Shown here: piece after piece, positions 1 to 9,463 of the stretch | Numbering within the stretch: position 1 is the stretch's first letter | Layout of the letters: each line of letters begins with the position of its first letter | Origin: Auxenochlorella pyrenoidosa | Lineage: Eukaryota > Chlorophyta > Trebouxiophyceae > Chlorellales > Chlorellaceae | DNA length: 14,026 nt | NCBI GenBank assembly: GCA_001430745.1 | Contig: KQ482076.1 | Span: 196,728 to 210,753, forward strand | Direction: 5' to 3' | Notes under the pieces: generated by a model | Database searches by the model: none | Told to the model about the DNA's origin: nothing | Seen by the model: only the letters and a program-made list of their open reading frames with translations | Position numbers and translations under genes: made by a program

Positions 1-5
1 ACGCG

Positions 6-48
6 CACACACACACACACACACACACACCACTCCCCCCTCCGCACG

Positions 49-79
<31 letters not shown>

Positions 80-80
80 A
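6..80. repeat. (CA)n microsatellite, two tracts, in an intron
   Basis: Two CA dinucleotide tracts, about 6-30 and 49-72, are separated by a C-rich spacer and followed by an imperfect tail to 80. They lie just upstream of the C-rich tract and CTGCAG acceptor of the terminal exon at 107, so they form the 3' part of the last intron of gene 0. Confidence 0.9.
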
Positions 81-106
81 ACCGCCCAACCCCCCGACCC
101 CTGCAG

Positions 107-227
107 GGGCGAGCGGCGTGCCGACCGCGACCGAGGCGGCGGTGCCGGTCCCAGCGAGGAGCGCGGCTTCATGAGCGGCATGTGGGGCAAGCTGGGCGCT
201 GCCTCCCGCTTCGGGGACCGCGACTGA
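107..227 (+). CDS. 3'-terminal exon of an unidentified gene (partial)
   Basis: A CAG acceptor at 104-106 closes a CA/C-rich intron. The open frame that follows ends in TGA at 225-227. The first exon base (G107) completes a codon split by the intron. The 39 or so visible residues begin GERRADRDRGGG and end GMWGKLGAASRFGDRD. They are an Arg/Asp/Gly-rich hydrophilic stretch and then a short Trp/Gly-containing tail. RD/RG-rich tails are common in RNA-binding proteins, but this is not enough to name a family. The preceding (CA)n tract is also open in this frame, so the intron call rests on the repeat content and the clean C-rich stretch before CTGCAG. A TGTAA motif at 392 fits as the poly(A) signal. 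The rest of the gene lies left of the window. Confidence 0.6.
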
Positions 228-391
228 GGGCACGCAACAGGAGGTAGCAGCCGGCTGGCGCCTGCAGGCGAGCAATAGCGTCGACGGAGGCTCTGAGGCG
301 AGGCGCGCCTGGGCAGTCGCAGGGCGCCCGGCCGCCTTCTCGCTGCCCTGCTTGGGCGGCCCCTCATCCCTCTCCTTCCTTGTGAGCATTG

Positions 392-396
392 TGTAA
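392..396 (+). terminator. TGTAA poly(A) signal, gene 0
   Basis: TGTAA lies 165 bases after the TGA at 225-227. TGTAA is the usual chlorophyte polyadenylation signal, and the distance suits a short algal 3' UTR. The assignment is by motif and position only. Confidence 0.5.
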
Positions 397-978
397 GCAT
401 ACTGGAGCAGCATAGTGACGGCATTGTGGGCGGAGGCCGGGCGCAAGAACACACTCCAGACGGGCGCATTTGTAAGGGCGCTGGCGCTGAGGCACTGCTG
501 GCTCACTAGCCTCTGGATGCTTTGCGGCAACATTCACGACCCCCTTCTCCGATCTGCTTTCTGCAAATCGTTTCTGGCGCCAGCTGCTGTTGCCCTTGTG
601 CCGGTCGGCCAGCCCCTCTGGCGCGGGGCTTTCAGCAACCAAAGCGTTCCTGATCACGGCGGGGCAGCGTGTTAAGCAAGCGCAGGTTAGCCCCGCAGCC
701 TCTGGCAGAGCGCCTCCCCCGCCTGCTGACGGCGTCACCCAATGGCGACAAGGGAGGGCAGCGCCGCTGCCGACAGCCCAAGCAGGAGCACATCCCACAG
801 CCTGCTCTCACTGATAACAAGGCAAAAGACGGCAACAGACCTTGCGGCTGAGACAGAAGATGCCGGAACCACCAGTGCGGCGCCTCGCTGGACCTCCCGC
901 CTGCCCTCTCTCCCCTCCCTTCGGAGGCGTCGCCTGCCCAGCACAGCTGCCGACCTGCCTCCGCCCCCCGTGGAGCGC
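397..978. other. Intergenic region / 5' leader of gene 1
   Basis: No convincing gene is seen here. Gene 1's frame is open back to an ATG at 742, which would add 79 residues rich in Ser, Thr, Ala and Arg. A pyrimidine-rich stretch ending in CCCAG (about 897-943) could instead be the 3' end of a 5'-UTR intron. Other open frames are GC-rich shadows with no recognisable content. No TATA element was identified. Confidence 0.4.
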
Positions 979-2538
979 ATGGCAGTGCCGCTGCGGCTTG
1001 CTGATGGGGAGGAGGCAGTGGTGCAGGCCACGGCGGGCAGCAGCCTGGAGGAAGTGCTCCGGGTGTGCGAGGCAGCAGCAGGGGTGCCTGCTGCTCTGCT
1101 GAGCTTGACTGTGCAAGGTGAGGCACGCGGTGCTGGTGCGCTCATGGCCGTCAGGAGTAGACAACACATGCCTTCGATGTCAGTATGGCCATCGCCCCTT
1201 GTGGGAATGAGTCAGACCAAAAAACGCAGCACTGGAGGTCTGGCTTGTGCAGACTCGCCACTTCTCCGCCCTGGTCCGCCTGGCCGATTGCCCGCAGAGG
1301 AGCCGCTGGCGTCGTCTCTGCACAGCCTGGCGCACAGCATGAGCAGCAGGCACCACCTGAAGCGCCAGCTGGCAGACTGGTCCTCTTTCCTGCTGCTGCC
1401 AGAGGGGGTGCGCCGGGAGATGCGCGGCCAGGGCGTGGGCGGCTGGCTGCAGCAGCACGTGTGGGAGCGGCTGCAGGGCCCGCGCCAGGCGCCGCCCAGC
1501 ACTGTGTGGGTGAGCCAAGGGCAGGGACTAATGACAGCGCACTGAGGCGGCTCAGTGATGCTGGCGAGACATGCTGGCAGCGACTGGCCTGGCGTCCCAG
1601 CCAGGCTGCACGCGCAAGGCTTTGGGAAAAGGGCCTCCCGTGATTACCTTCCCAAACACCAGCTGTAGGTGCCATCTGACCCTTGCCCTGCCCAATAGCC
1701 CTCCGTTCCTCACGTTCTCGCCCTGCCCTCCCGCAGGTGCATGTGACCGCGCTCGACGGGCACCGCAGCCAGCTGCTGCTGGGCAGCGGCATCACGCTGC
1801 GCACGCTGCAGAGCGAGGTGCGGCAGGCCACCGGGCTGCCTCTCGCACAGCAGCGGCTGGCGGTGGTGGCGCACGCACCGCCGGGGCGCGCGCTGCGCGT
1901 GCTGCGCCTGCTGGCCGCGGCGCTGCTCACGCTGGGCGCGTGGCTGGCGGTGGCGCTGCGCCTGCTGCTGGGCCTGCCCCCGCCTGGGCGCGTGAACGTC
2001 ACGCTGCAGACAGACAGCGGCCGCGAGCTTGAGCTGGCAGTGAGGTGAGTTGCAGGGTTGGGAATGCCTCATGCATGCCGATGTCACCTTGCGCCACGTG
2101 TGAAAACCAGTCTGGACCAACCCGGCTGGCAGCCGCTCAAACAGGCCTCCAGGCCTGCCGCGCCGCTACCCACGCCAGCGCTCTGCCACCACCGCCAGCA
2201 TGCATGCTCTGCAGCAGCACGTGAACTGCATCTGCCAGCGGTTCAAGGGCCATGTGGCGCCAAGAGATGCCGCGCTGGCCCGCCACCCCAGACTCACGAG
2301 GCGAATGCCTCCGTGGACTTCAAATCTCTCACTCACTCGCTCACCCTGCCGCAGCCCGGAGACCACGCTCCGAGAGGTGCAGCAGCTGGCATGGGAGCGG
2401 CACGGAGAGCAGATCAGCCTGCAGCAGCTGTCGCTGAGCCCCAGCCGGGGCAGCCCGGCGAGATCGCCCCAGCGAGGCCAATCTGTCGCAAGCAGCGGCG
2501 GCGGCGGCAGCCCTGCAAAACGCAGGCTGCGCCTGTGA
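979..2538 (+). CDS. Membrane-anchored protein with three ubiquitin-like half-repeats
   Basis: Exons are 979-1117, 1298-1509, 1737-2044 and 2355-2538. All junctions are GT-AG (donors GTGAGG, GTGAGC, GTGAGT), phases 1, 0 and 2 match, and the product is 280 residues. Three segments resemble the first two thirds of ubiquitin (strand-strand-helix-strand): about 3-46, 118-163 and 202-245. The second is clearest: VHVTALDGHRSQLLL, then LRTLQSEVRQATGLPLAQQR, against ubiquitin's helix and its GIPPDQQRL turn. Each stops about where ubiquitin's fourth strand would start. Residues 48-117 are a helical linker of unknown type. Residues 169-196 are a strong hydrophobic segment (Leu/Ala, flanked by Arg), probably transmembrane. 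The basic tail ends AKRRLRL, with no Gly-Gly for conjugation. The start at 979 is chosen because the first repeat begins at once; ATG 742 is the alternative (359 residues). The role is unknown; a membrane adaptor in ubiquitin signalling is inference. Confidence 0.75.
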
Positions 2539-3453
2539 CTGGCGACGGGTGCTGGTGCAGAAAATCCCGTAGACCTCGCTCCCCGCTGCTGAGTGCAGTT
2601 CACAGAGCGCATGAGCGGCGCACGTTTGATTGATTTCCTAGGCTTTAGAGTGCCACTTGCGCTGCTTTCCCAGAGTCTCGTACATGCACAGCTTCCCACG
2701 GCTGCTTTACAGAGACAGAATCCTAGTCCTCCTTGCTGCCAGCCCCGCCCCCTGGCTCTCAATTCGTGGTGCATGCCAGCAGATCGCTCTGATTTCAGCA
2801 GTTGAAACAAGCAGGTGATGCATCCCTGCTCACAAAGGGAGCATCCCAGGAAATTTGGAAGGGCTGAGTTGGCAAGCAATACTTAACCCACGCCACTCGG
2901 CGGGTAACGCCTTGCCTTCATGATTGGCATTGCTGCTTCTCAGATGGGGGGGGCAGTGGATGCCCTGATGGACTGCCCTGCGCAAATGGCGCCGAGGATT
3001 GGCCTTGTATCTCGTCCGCCGTATCTGGTCCTTGCTTGGCCTGGCCCTGCTTCGTGCGGTTGCCGCAGTGACAGTGGAGATTTCGATTCCAGGACTAACA
3101 GACCTCATTCTTGATTATTACAAAGGGGCCCAGCCAGGCCTTTCAAGGTACAGGCGCAGGCGTCAACAATCTGAGCAGATGACGTGAGCATCTTGGCCAG
3201 CACATCACCGGCGCCTGCGCCCTGTCTCGTGCCTTCCTGTGCAAGAGTCTGCCTACTCCCTGCATTCACACTCCTGTTTGATTGCATATCCGACACACCT
3301 AGCTAGACAGCGCGACACAGCTAGTTGGGGGGAACGGAGCGAAGGCGGGCGCAGGTCGCGTCAGGACTCTTCCAGCTGCATTTCCCTGAACCTGTAATCC
3401 TCTTGATAGGCGTAAAGCCCCCGAGCGACTCCTTCCGCTAGCAGCAGGGCGCA
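2539..3453. other. Intergenic region between genes 1 and 2
   Basis: About 0.9 kb with no supported gene, and visibly less GC-rich than the flanking exons. It should hold gene 1's 3' UTR and gene 2's promoter. The only plus-strand TGTAA is at 3393-3397, far from gene 1's stop and only about 57 bases before gene 2's start. An imperfect inverted repeat (ACCTAGCT at 3297-3304 against AGCTAGTT at 3319-3326) could form a small hairpin. A minus-strand TGTAA (TTACA at 3117-3121) has no partner gene that I can see. Confidence 0.5.
3393..3397 (+). terminator. Possible TGTAA poly(A) signal, gene 1
   Basis: This is the only plus-strand TGTAA between gene 1's stop (2538) and gene 2. It implies a 3' UTR of about 850 bases that nearly reaches gene 2's start codon, so the assignment is tentative. 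A variant signal further left is possible. Confidence 0.25.
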
Positions 3454-6400
3454 ATGTCGAGTCCAAGCACAGTTTACTGGTGAGATGGGGACGTGGGCCT
3501 TTGGGCGAGCACCTAGCTATTATCTCGACACTGTGGAGTGCTGACGTGCCATCAAAGCGCCGGTTGTTTGCGGCCAGTGAAGGGCGCATTCTGGTGCCAC
3601 CTTCTGCCTGCTCCCGTGCTGGTGCTATAGCACAACCGGAGGCGTCTGCGATTGGTGTTGTCGCTGCACACCCCGCCGCTGGTCCCCCCCCCCGCTGCCG
3701 CTGCTACTTCCGCCTCTGGTCACCGCCTCGCTCTCGCATCCTCGCACGCCTGCCTGTGCAGCGTGGATGCAAGTACCATGTGCCTTGCTATCCGAGGACT
3801 ACCCTGCCACCACACGGTGGCACCTGCAGCGCGAGCTGGTGGCCTGCCACTCACAAGCCTGCCTGGGCGGCGGCCTCGGCGACCTGCCAGCCGCCTCGTC
3901 TGAGCGGCGGCAAGTGGTCCTGGTTGCCGGCAGCAGCGGCCGCGCCAGCGTGGCGCTGCACCCCACTGCTGAGGTCGCAGCACTGCAGCAGGCGTTGGAT
4001 GGTTTGCAGCCGGCAGGGGAGAGCAACCTTTTGGCGGCGCTGAAGTTGGCCCTGGTGAGACCAGCCTGTGCCCGGCAGTTCCATGCCGCCAGCATCCACT
4101 CCCCACTCTTGCCCCTGCTACCCGGGCGCCTCACATGCCGTGCATCTGCAGCGCTGGAAACTTCGGTGCGACTGCCGCACAGCGCCTCAGCTGGCGCGTG
4201 CCCCACCAAGCGTTGCTGCCTGCCCTGCCCGCCCTGCGTGCCCTGCTGCAGCTGGTGAGCCGGCGCTTCCAGCAGGGCAGCACCCGTGTGACAGCCTTTG
4301 TGGCCAGCGCCGGCGCGGCAGCCAGCCTGGCAGCAGACGGGGGTGCGGCGCAGGAGCTGCGCCAGAGCTACGTGGGTGCTGGGCTGGCCCTGGACATTGC
4401 GGTGCTGTGCCCTCGCGAGGAGCTGGGAGAAGCAGCGGCCCGTGCCCTGGAGGCGCTCGCCGGCAGTGGCAGCACCAGCAGCGATTCTAGCAGCAGCATC
4501 GACAGCAGCAGCAGCAGCAATAGCGGGGAGGCGGCATGCAGCTGCGAGGTGGACAACGCGCACCCTAGCTTGCCAGCTTGCGGCTGTGCTGCCGACAGCA
4601 GCGGCACCAGCAGCGGCACGAGCCTGCGGCTTGTCTGGCTGCAGCCGGTGGCGACTGCTGCTGAGAGCTGGCAGCAGCTGGAAGCGGCGCTGGAGCTGCT
4701 GGAAGGGGCCAGGGAGGCCAGCAGCTGCACCAGCGCCAGCAGCACGCGGCTCGGCCCTGCGGCTGGGAGCGCCGCGGCGCGCTCAGCGTTGCCCGCGCAG
4801 ATCAGCCGCGCCCCTCGCCAGCTGGACCCGCTGTCGCGCCCCCGCACCGCCCTGCTGGCGCCCCGCAGCGGCTTGCAGCAGCCCGCGCTGTGCAGGTAGC
4901 ATTGGCAAAGGCAGCTGGGGAACTTGAGTCCTCCTCTGTGGCATTTCTTCTGTTTTGCCTTGCCCTGGCAGGGTGCCTGCTGTCAGCCGCTTGGGCGCCG
5001 AGCCCTCCCCAAAGCTCCTGACCCTGCCTACTTCTCTTGCCATGCAGAGGCGAGTCGCTGAGCCGGCTCGGACACCTGTCCAGCGATGGCATGATGCGCC
5101 CTTGGCTGCCCACCTACTCGTCGATCGGCAAGCAGGCAGCGGCGGCGGCGCGAGGAGCAGCCAGCCCTGTGCGGGGCGCTGTCAGTGGCTCCGGCAGCGA
5201 CTTCTGTTTCGTTGAGGTGCAGCCGGTGCCGCGCTGGCGCACGCTGCTCAAGGTGGCGGCGGGGCGCATGCTGGCAGACCCAACTGAGCATGCAGCTGCC
5301 AGCAGCAGCGGCGGCGGCGGCAGCAGCTCGGAGGGCAGCCCAGCTGGCAGCGGCGACTATGCGGCGGCGTCCTCACAGCTGCTGCGCTCGCTGCAGGCAC
5401 TGAGCGTGATGGATGAGGCTGAGGGGGACAGCGGCAGCAGCGGCAGCAGCAGCGAGGACGGCGAGGCGGCCCCCCCGGCAGCACCGGTGCGGTACAGCCC
5501 GGACCCGCGGCGTGGCACGCTGCGCCTGCTGCAGGGCACAAAGGAGCCGCACCTGCTCCGGCTGGTCTGGCGTGCAGAACCCGGGCCCAGCGCTGCCCTC
5601 GGCAGCGGCGCTGCTGGCGCTGCCGAGCAGCCAGCGGGGCCGCCACCTCTCGATATGTTTGGCGGGGCAGCATCCAGCGTTGGGGGCGGCGCCATGGGCC
5701 CGCCCAGCTCGAGGCACGCCGAGCTGCTGAGCTACATGCCAGCATCGGTGGTGGCGGCCTCTGCTGCTCGGGGGCCCCTGCTCAGGGAGGGCTGCGAGCT
5801 CTGGGAGGCTGCGGCAGAGTTTGAGTGGGAGCTCCCTCTGCCCACAGCAGAGCGGGATGATGAGGCAGGCGGCAGCAGGCTTGCTGCCGCAGATGGCGGC
5901 GGCGAGGGCGGCGCTGCTGACGGCGAGCTGCCAGCGGCAGTGGAGGCGCGGCAGCTGCCCAGCGGGGCGCAGCTGCTTCTAGTCACCTCTGCTCGCAGCT
6001 CCAGCTCTGCAAAGTTGCGGCGGCGTCGGGCGCGGCAACGCCTGCCCACCACGGCTGCATTCTGGCTCCAGCAGCAGCTGGCACCGGATAGCCTGCAGCT
6101 GCCCGTGTATGGTACCGCCAGTAGCAGCTTGCCGGCAGCGGCAGCAGCACCTCCCCAGCCAGAGATGGAGCCCTCGGTTGCCGCCGAGGGCAGTCCCGCA
6201 GGGCATGATGACGAGCGTGAGCAGCGGCAGCAGTCCCAGGCTCCAGCTGGCGACCCTGCACAGCCCCAGGCACAGCCCCAGGCAGTGCCCGCGCAGCAGC
6301 AGGAGCAGCAGGACGGCGGCGCAGCCTCGCTGCTGGCGGCGGCGCTGCTGGGCATGCTGCGCCAGCCGCCGCGCGTCGACCTCCGTCGGCTCCGGCGCGA

Positions 6401-7492
6401 CGTCAAGTCTGGCGCCATCCAGGTGCGCTGCGCGGCGCGCCTGCACATGCTCCTTGCTCCGCGCACGCCCGTGGCCGCTTGCAGCTCGCTCAGCAGTGGT
6501 TTGCTTTTTTTCCTGCGCAAACGCATCCCAAGCACCGCTCTGGGCCCCCCAGCCTTGAGGGCGTGCCGTGCCCTGGGTGCCCCCCTCACCTGCGTCTCCT
6601 CCCCTGCCTGTCTGCTGTCCATGCGCTGCAGGTGACCCCCATCACTGTCGGCCCCCTGCCAGCCCACTTTGTGCGCGACCTTGTGTCGGCGCGCTCCGCA
6701 ATGCTGGGCGGCCTGGGGGTGGAGAACCTCGACTCGTGGGAGGGTGAGGGCGAGCCTCGCAAGGCCGGCAGTGAGCGCAGCGCCACCGGCGGCGGGCCCG
6801 CCAGCGGCGTCAGCAGCGCTGCAGGCAGCAGCAGCGGCTCCCCAGGGAGTGATGGAGGCCAGGGCGCGGCTGGTGCGGCGCCTGGCTCGGGGGGCAACCC
6901 AAGGGAGGGCAGCCGGCTGTCTGAGGCTGCGCTGCAGAAGCACAAAGCTGCCGCGTACTCGCTGCTGCGCCAGCGCCTGGCCAGGCAGCCTGTGAGCGGC
7001 CTCGGCGACGGCAGCCCCGTGGCCGGCAACTGCACGGACGCAAGCGCTGCCGCGTGCTCGGACGAGCCGGCAGCCGCCACCGCCGATGGTGCAGCGGCGG
7101 CAGGCGACAGCGACCGCCTGCCTGCTGCCACCGCCCTATGCAGCGGCCCGCAGCCCACCCCCGCGGCGCCGTTGCGCCTCTCCGACAGCTGCAGCAGCAG
7201 CGCAGTTGGCACGCCCTTTGGCACACCGCTGCACATCTATCCGGGCGGGCTGGTGCACCCGCAGAGCGGCTGCGGCTACGGCCAGGCTGGCGCCGCCGGC
7301 GACGGCGAGGCGGCTGCCGGCATGCAAGCAGCCGGGGCGGAGGCCGTGGCCGGCGCGGCGCAGGCTGTGCCCGGCCTGCCGGGCGGTGCTGAGGGCTGCC
7401 TGAAGCGTGAGGGCTCCTCGGTGCTGGCCAGCGCCGGCAGCCAGGCCGATGGGGCAGCCGATGCCCTAGATCCCATGTTCCGTTTCGAGTGA
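3454..7492 (+). CDS. Rpn10-like VWA-domain protein with giant low-complexity extension; apparent frameshift
   Basis: Proposed exons are 3454-3479, 3762-4054, 4252-4895, 5048-6422 and 6632-7492, all GT-AG. Exon 1 reads MSSPSTVY; the split codon gives Cys, then VDAS. This mirrors the Rpn10 start (MVLEATMICIDNS) with Asp at the same position, 11. Exon 2 then needs a one-base shift near 3790-3798 to reach DYPATTRWHLQREL, where Rpn10 has GDYSPSRFQAQ. Downstream the VWA match continues: VVLVAGSSGRASVALHPTAE, GESNLLAALKLAL, a strand TRVTAFVAS, LALDIAVL, and LRLVWLQP after a Ser-rich insert. As assembled, ATG 3767 gives an intact 1,055-residue frame lacking the first strand. Rpn10 (26S proteasome ubiquitin receptor) is usually about 350-400 residues with C-terminal ubiquitin-interacting motifs. 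Here roughly 800 Ala/Ser/Gly/Gln-rich residues follow and no such motif is visible. It is probably a divergent paralogue rather than the housekeeping Rpn10; another VWA family remains possible. Confidence 0.65.
4477..4527 (+). repeat. AGC trinucleotide-rich run encoding polyserine
   Basis: Interrupted AGC codons encode a Ser run inside the VWA-like region of gene 2, between LEALAG and the final strand LRLVWLQP. It reads in frame as serine with a few Asp, Ile and Asn interruptions, so it is a coding low-complexity insert. Confidence 0.7.
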
Positions 7493-7523
7493 GCTGGCAG
7501 GCTGGAGCCCGACCATCCCGAGT

Positions 7524-7614
7524 GATTGCTCTGAGGCCCAGGCGTAGCCTTAGCTAGTCTGCCTGCGAGATTGCTTCTGAGGCCCAAGCTCAGCCTCAGC
7601 TAGGCTGCCTGCGA
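7524..7614. repeat. 45-46 bp tandem duplication in the 3' UTR of gene 2
   Basis: Two diverged copies, 7524-7568 and 7569-7614, both begin GATTGCT and end GCTGCCTGCGA or TCTGCCTGCGA. A third copy is just begun (GATT at 7615). They lie 32 bases after gene 2's stop. No reading frame runs through them. Confidence 0.85.
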
Positions 7615-7748
7615 GATTCATCGCGGCTCCCTGTGTGTGCGGCCGCTGCACATCCTGCGTCGGCCCCAAACTGCGCCGCCCAGCATTTTCCCCATTCGAT
7701 TCGGGGCCCGCCCTTGCATTCTGCGGATAGCCCCGCCTGTACATTGCC

Positions 7749-7772
7749 TTGTCATGATTGTTGTCATGATTG
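7749..7772. repeat. 12 bp direct repeat (TTGTCATGATTG x2)
   Basis: Two exact tandem copies of TTGTCATGATTG, 7749-7760 and 7761-7772, lie in the AT-richer part of the gene 2/gene 3 convergent interval. Each contains the palindrome TCATGA. Confidence 0.9.
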
Positions 7773-7881
7773 TTGTACACAGCCGACCCTACCCCCCCAC
7801 TCTCACCCCTGTCACTGCACTCCTGAGGGAACCATGCTTGCCCCACAATGCTCGCCAACCACGCCTCTTCTGCCGGCGCCT

Positions 7882-7886
7882 TGTAA
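7882..7886 (+). terminator. TGTAA poly(A) signal, gene 2
   Basis: This is the only plus-strand TGTAA in the interval after the gene 2 stop (7492), about 390 bases downstream. It sits well before the convergent gene 3 ends at 8251. Confidence 0.5.
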
Positions 7887-8250
7887 CATTGCTCCAGGGC
7901 TAGTAGGCGCTGTTGCTGTGCAAGCAAGCAGAGATGTGGGGAGAGAAGGCAGGGAACGCCGTGGAGGCATGGAGCAAGCCAACACATGCCTTCAACCAGG
8001 ACGCTCGAGCGGGTGCGAGCAAAATTACGGGGCGCGCGCGGCGCCCGTCCAACTGCGAGGCTGCCAAGCAAGGGGGCGCGCATGCTGGCATGCGTGCCAC
8101 TGAGGCGCCCGATGAGTGCGCTGCGCACTCAGGCTGGACAAGGGAACAGGAAGACTGTGCTGGAACCAATACGAAAGGCCGCCAGAACGGCGGAACCGCG
8201 ACAGGGAAGCAGTTCGTCGGCGCGGCGAGGCAGTGACCCGCCGAGGGCGC
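7887..8250. other. Convergent 3' interval between genes 2 and 3
   Basis: No gene is supported here. It should contain the 3' UTR of the minus-strand gene 3. No minus-strand TGTAA (TTACA on the plus strand) was found; the nearest variant is CGTAA (TTACG, about 8035). Open frames across it have no recognisable content. Confidence 0.45.
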
Positions 8251-9427
8251 CTAGCCACGCGTGCGCCGGGCAGCCTGCCGCGCCTCCTCTTCGGCATCCA
8301 TCTGCACAGCCAGCGGGCAGGGCAGGCGGCGTCGCAGAGCTGCCGCGAGGGCAAGGCGTGCGCGGCACCTGGGGGCAGCAGCTGCGCAGCACCCCCAAAC
8401 ACCACTCGGCATGCCTGCGCGCCGCCTTCTCCAAGTGATGGGCTTGCGCGTGCTGTCCTCGTGGCACACCCTCTCAAACTCCCTCTCAAGGCAATGGGGG
8501 GCATGAATGGTGGTGGTTGGTGGTGACAGGGCACTTGGACGGCCAGCCGGGACGCACCTGGTCTGCCAGCGCCTGCTGCTCCCGCAGTTTCCGCATGTCC
8601 TCGGCAGACAGCCCCCGCCGCGCCGACAGCCGGCTGCGCTGCAGCGCCTCCTCCTCTGCATGGGTGAGGGCGCACGGGTGGGCGCGCAGGCGTGTGTTTC
8701 GCATGCAGGCAAGGCCCTGCCTATGGCGCATGGCAAGCACGCTGCCCGCATGGCAAGCACGCTGCCCGCACGGCAAGCACGCTGCACAGCGCGCCGCCCC
8801 GACCAAGGAGCGGCATGCCGGGGCGGCGCCGGCGGGCTGCGCCCGCAGGCTCACCCGGCGCCAGCCTCTTCTTCACCGCGAAGGGGTGGTTCTCCGGCAG
8901 CTCGATCTGCTCCAGGTCAAGCGGCAGGGCATCCCTGCAGGGCAGGCGCCCAGCCGATGGCAGCGCAGGTTGCTGCTCCAGGACACGGCGGGTTGCTGGC
9001 TGGGCTGTCAGCATGGCCCTGCCCTCGGCGAGCCAGCACGGGATGCTCTGGAAAGCAGGGCAGCTGCAGGCTCACAGCCAGCTCTTCATGAGGGCAGAAA
9101 AGCAGGCTCCGACCAAGAAGTATGCACAGCTGTCATTGCATTGTCGGGCATTGTCGGGCAGCAGGGCAGATGCAGCGCTCCTGGCCACGCACCCCCGGCC
9201 CGTGACGGCACTCACGTCTGTGCTGCCCTCACACATTGCAGCAATGACACCTCCCTCTGATGCCGCCTCAGCCAGCAGCCCCCTCCCTGCGACGCCGCGG
9301 AAAGGGGAACCCCCTTGCTCCCCGCCTCACTTTTCCACCTCCCTCCGCCGCCGCCGTCGCGCTGCCTCAATCTGCTCGGGCGACAGCTCGTCATACTGGA
9401 TGCGGCGCATGCCCTTGATCGCCTCTG

Positions 9428-9463
<36 letters not shown>

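Noticed and set aside
742..978. N-terminal extension of gene 1 from ATG 742
   Set aside because: It is open and possible, but Ser/Thr/Arg low-complexity. The ubiquitin-like repeat starts directly at Met 979, and a pyrimidine tract plus CAG lies between. It is kept as an alternative start only.
1151..2002. A 283-codon minus-strand open frame
   Set aside because: It overlaps exons 2 and 3 of gene 1 and has no recognisable domain. It is shadow coding from high GC.
5732..6943. A 403-codon minus-strand open frame
   Set aside because: It lies opposite exons 4-5 of gene 2, is Arg/Ala/Cys/Ser-rich, and spans the gene 2 intron. It is a GC-driven shadow.
7690..7720. tRNA-like T-arm (CCCCATTCGATTCGGGG)
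   Set aside because: The stem has a mismatch next to the loop. No acceptor, D or anticodon arm could be fitted upstream. The similar TTTCGATTCC at about 3081 has no stem at all.
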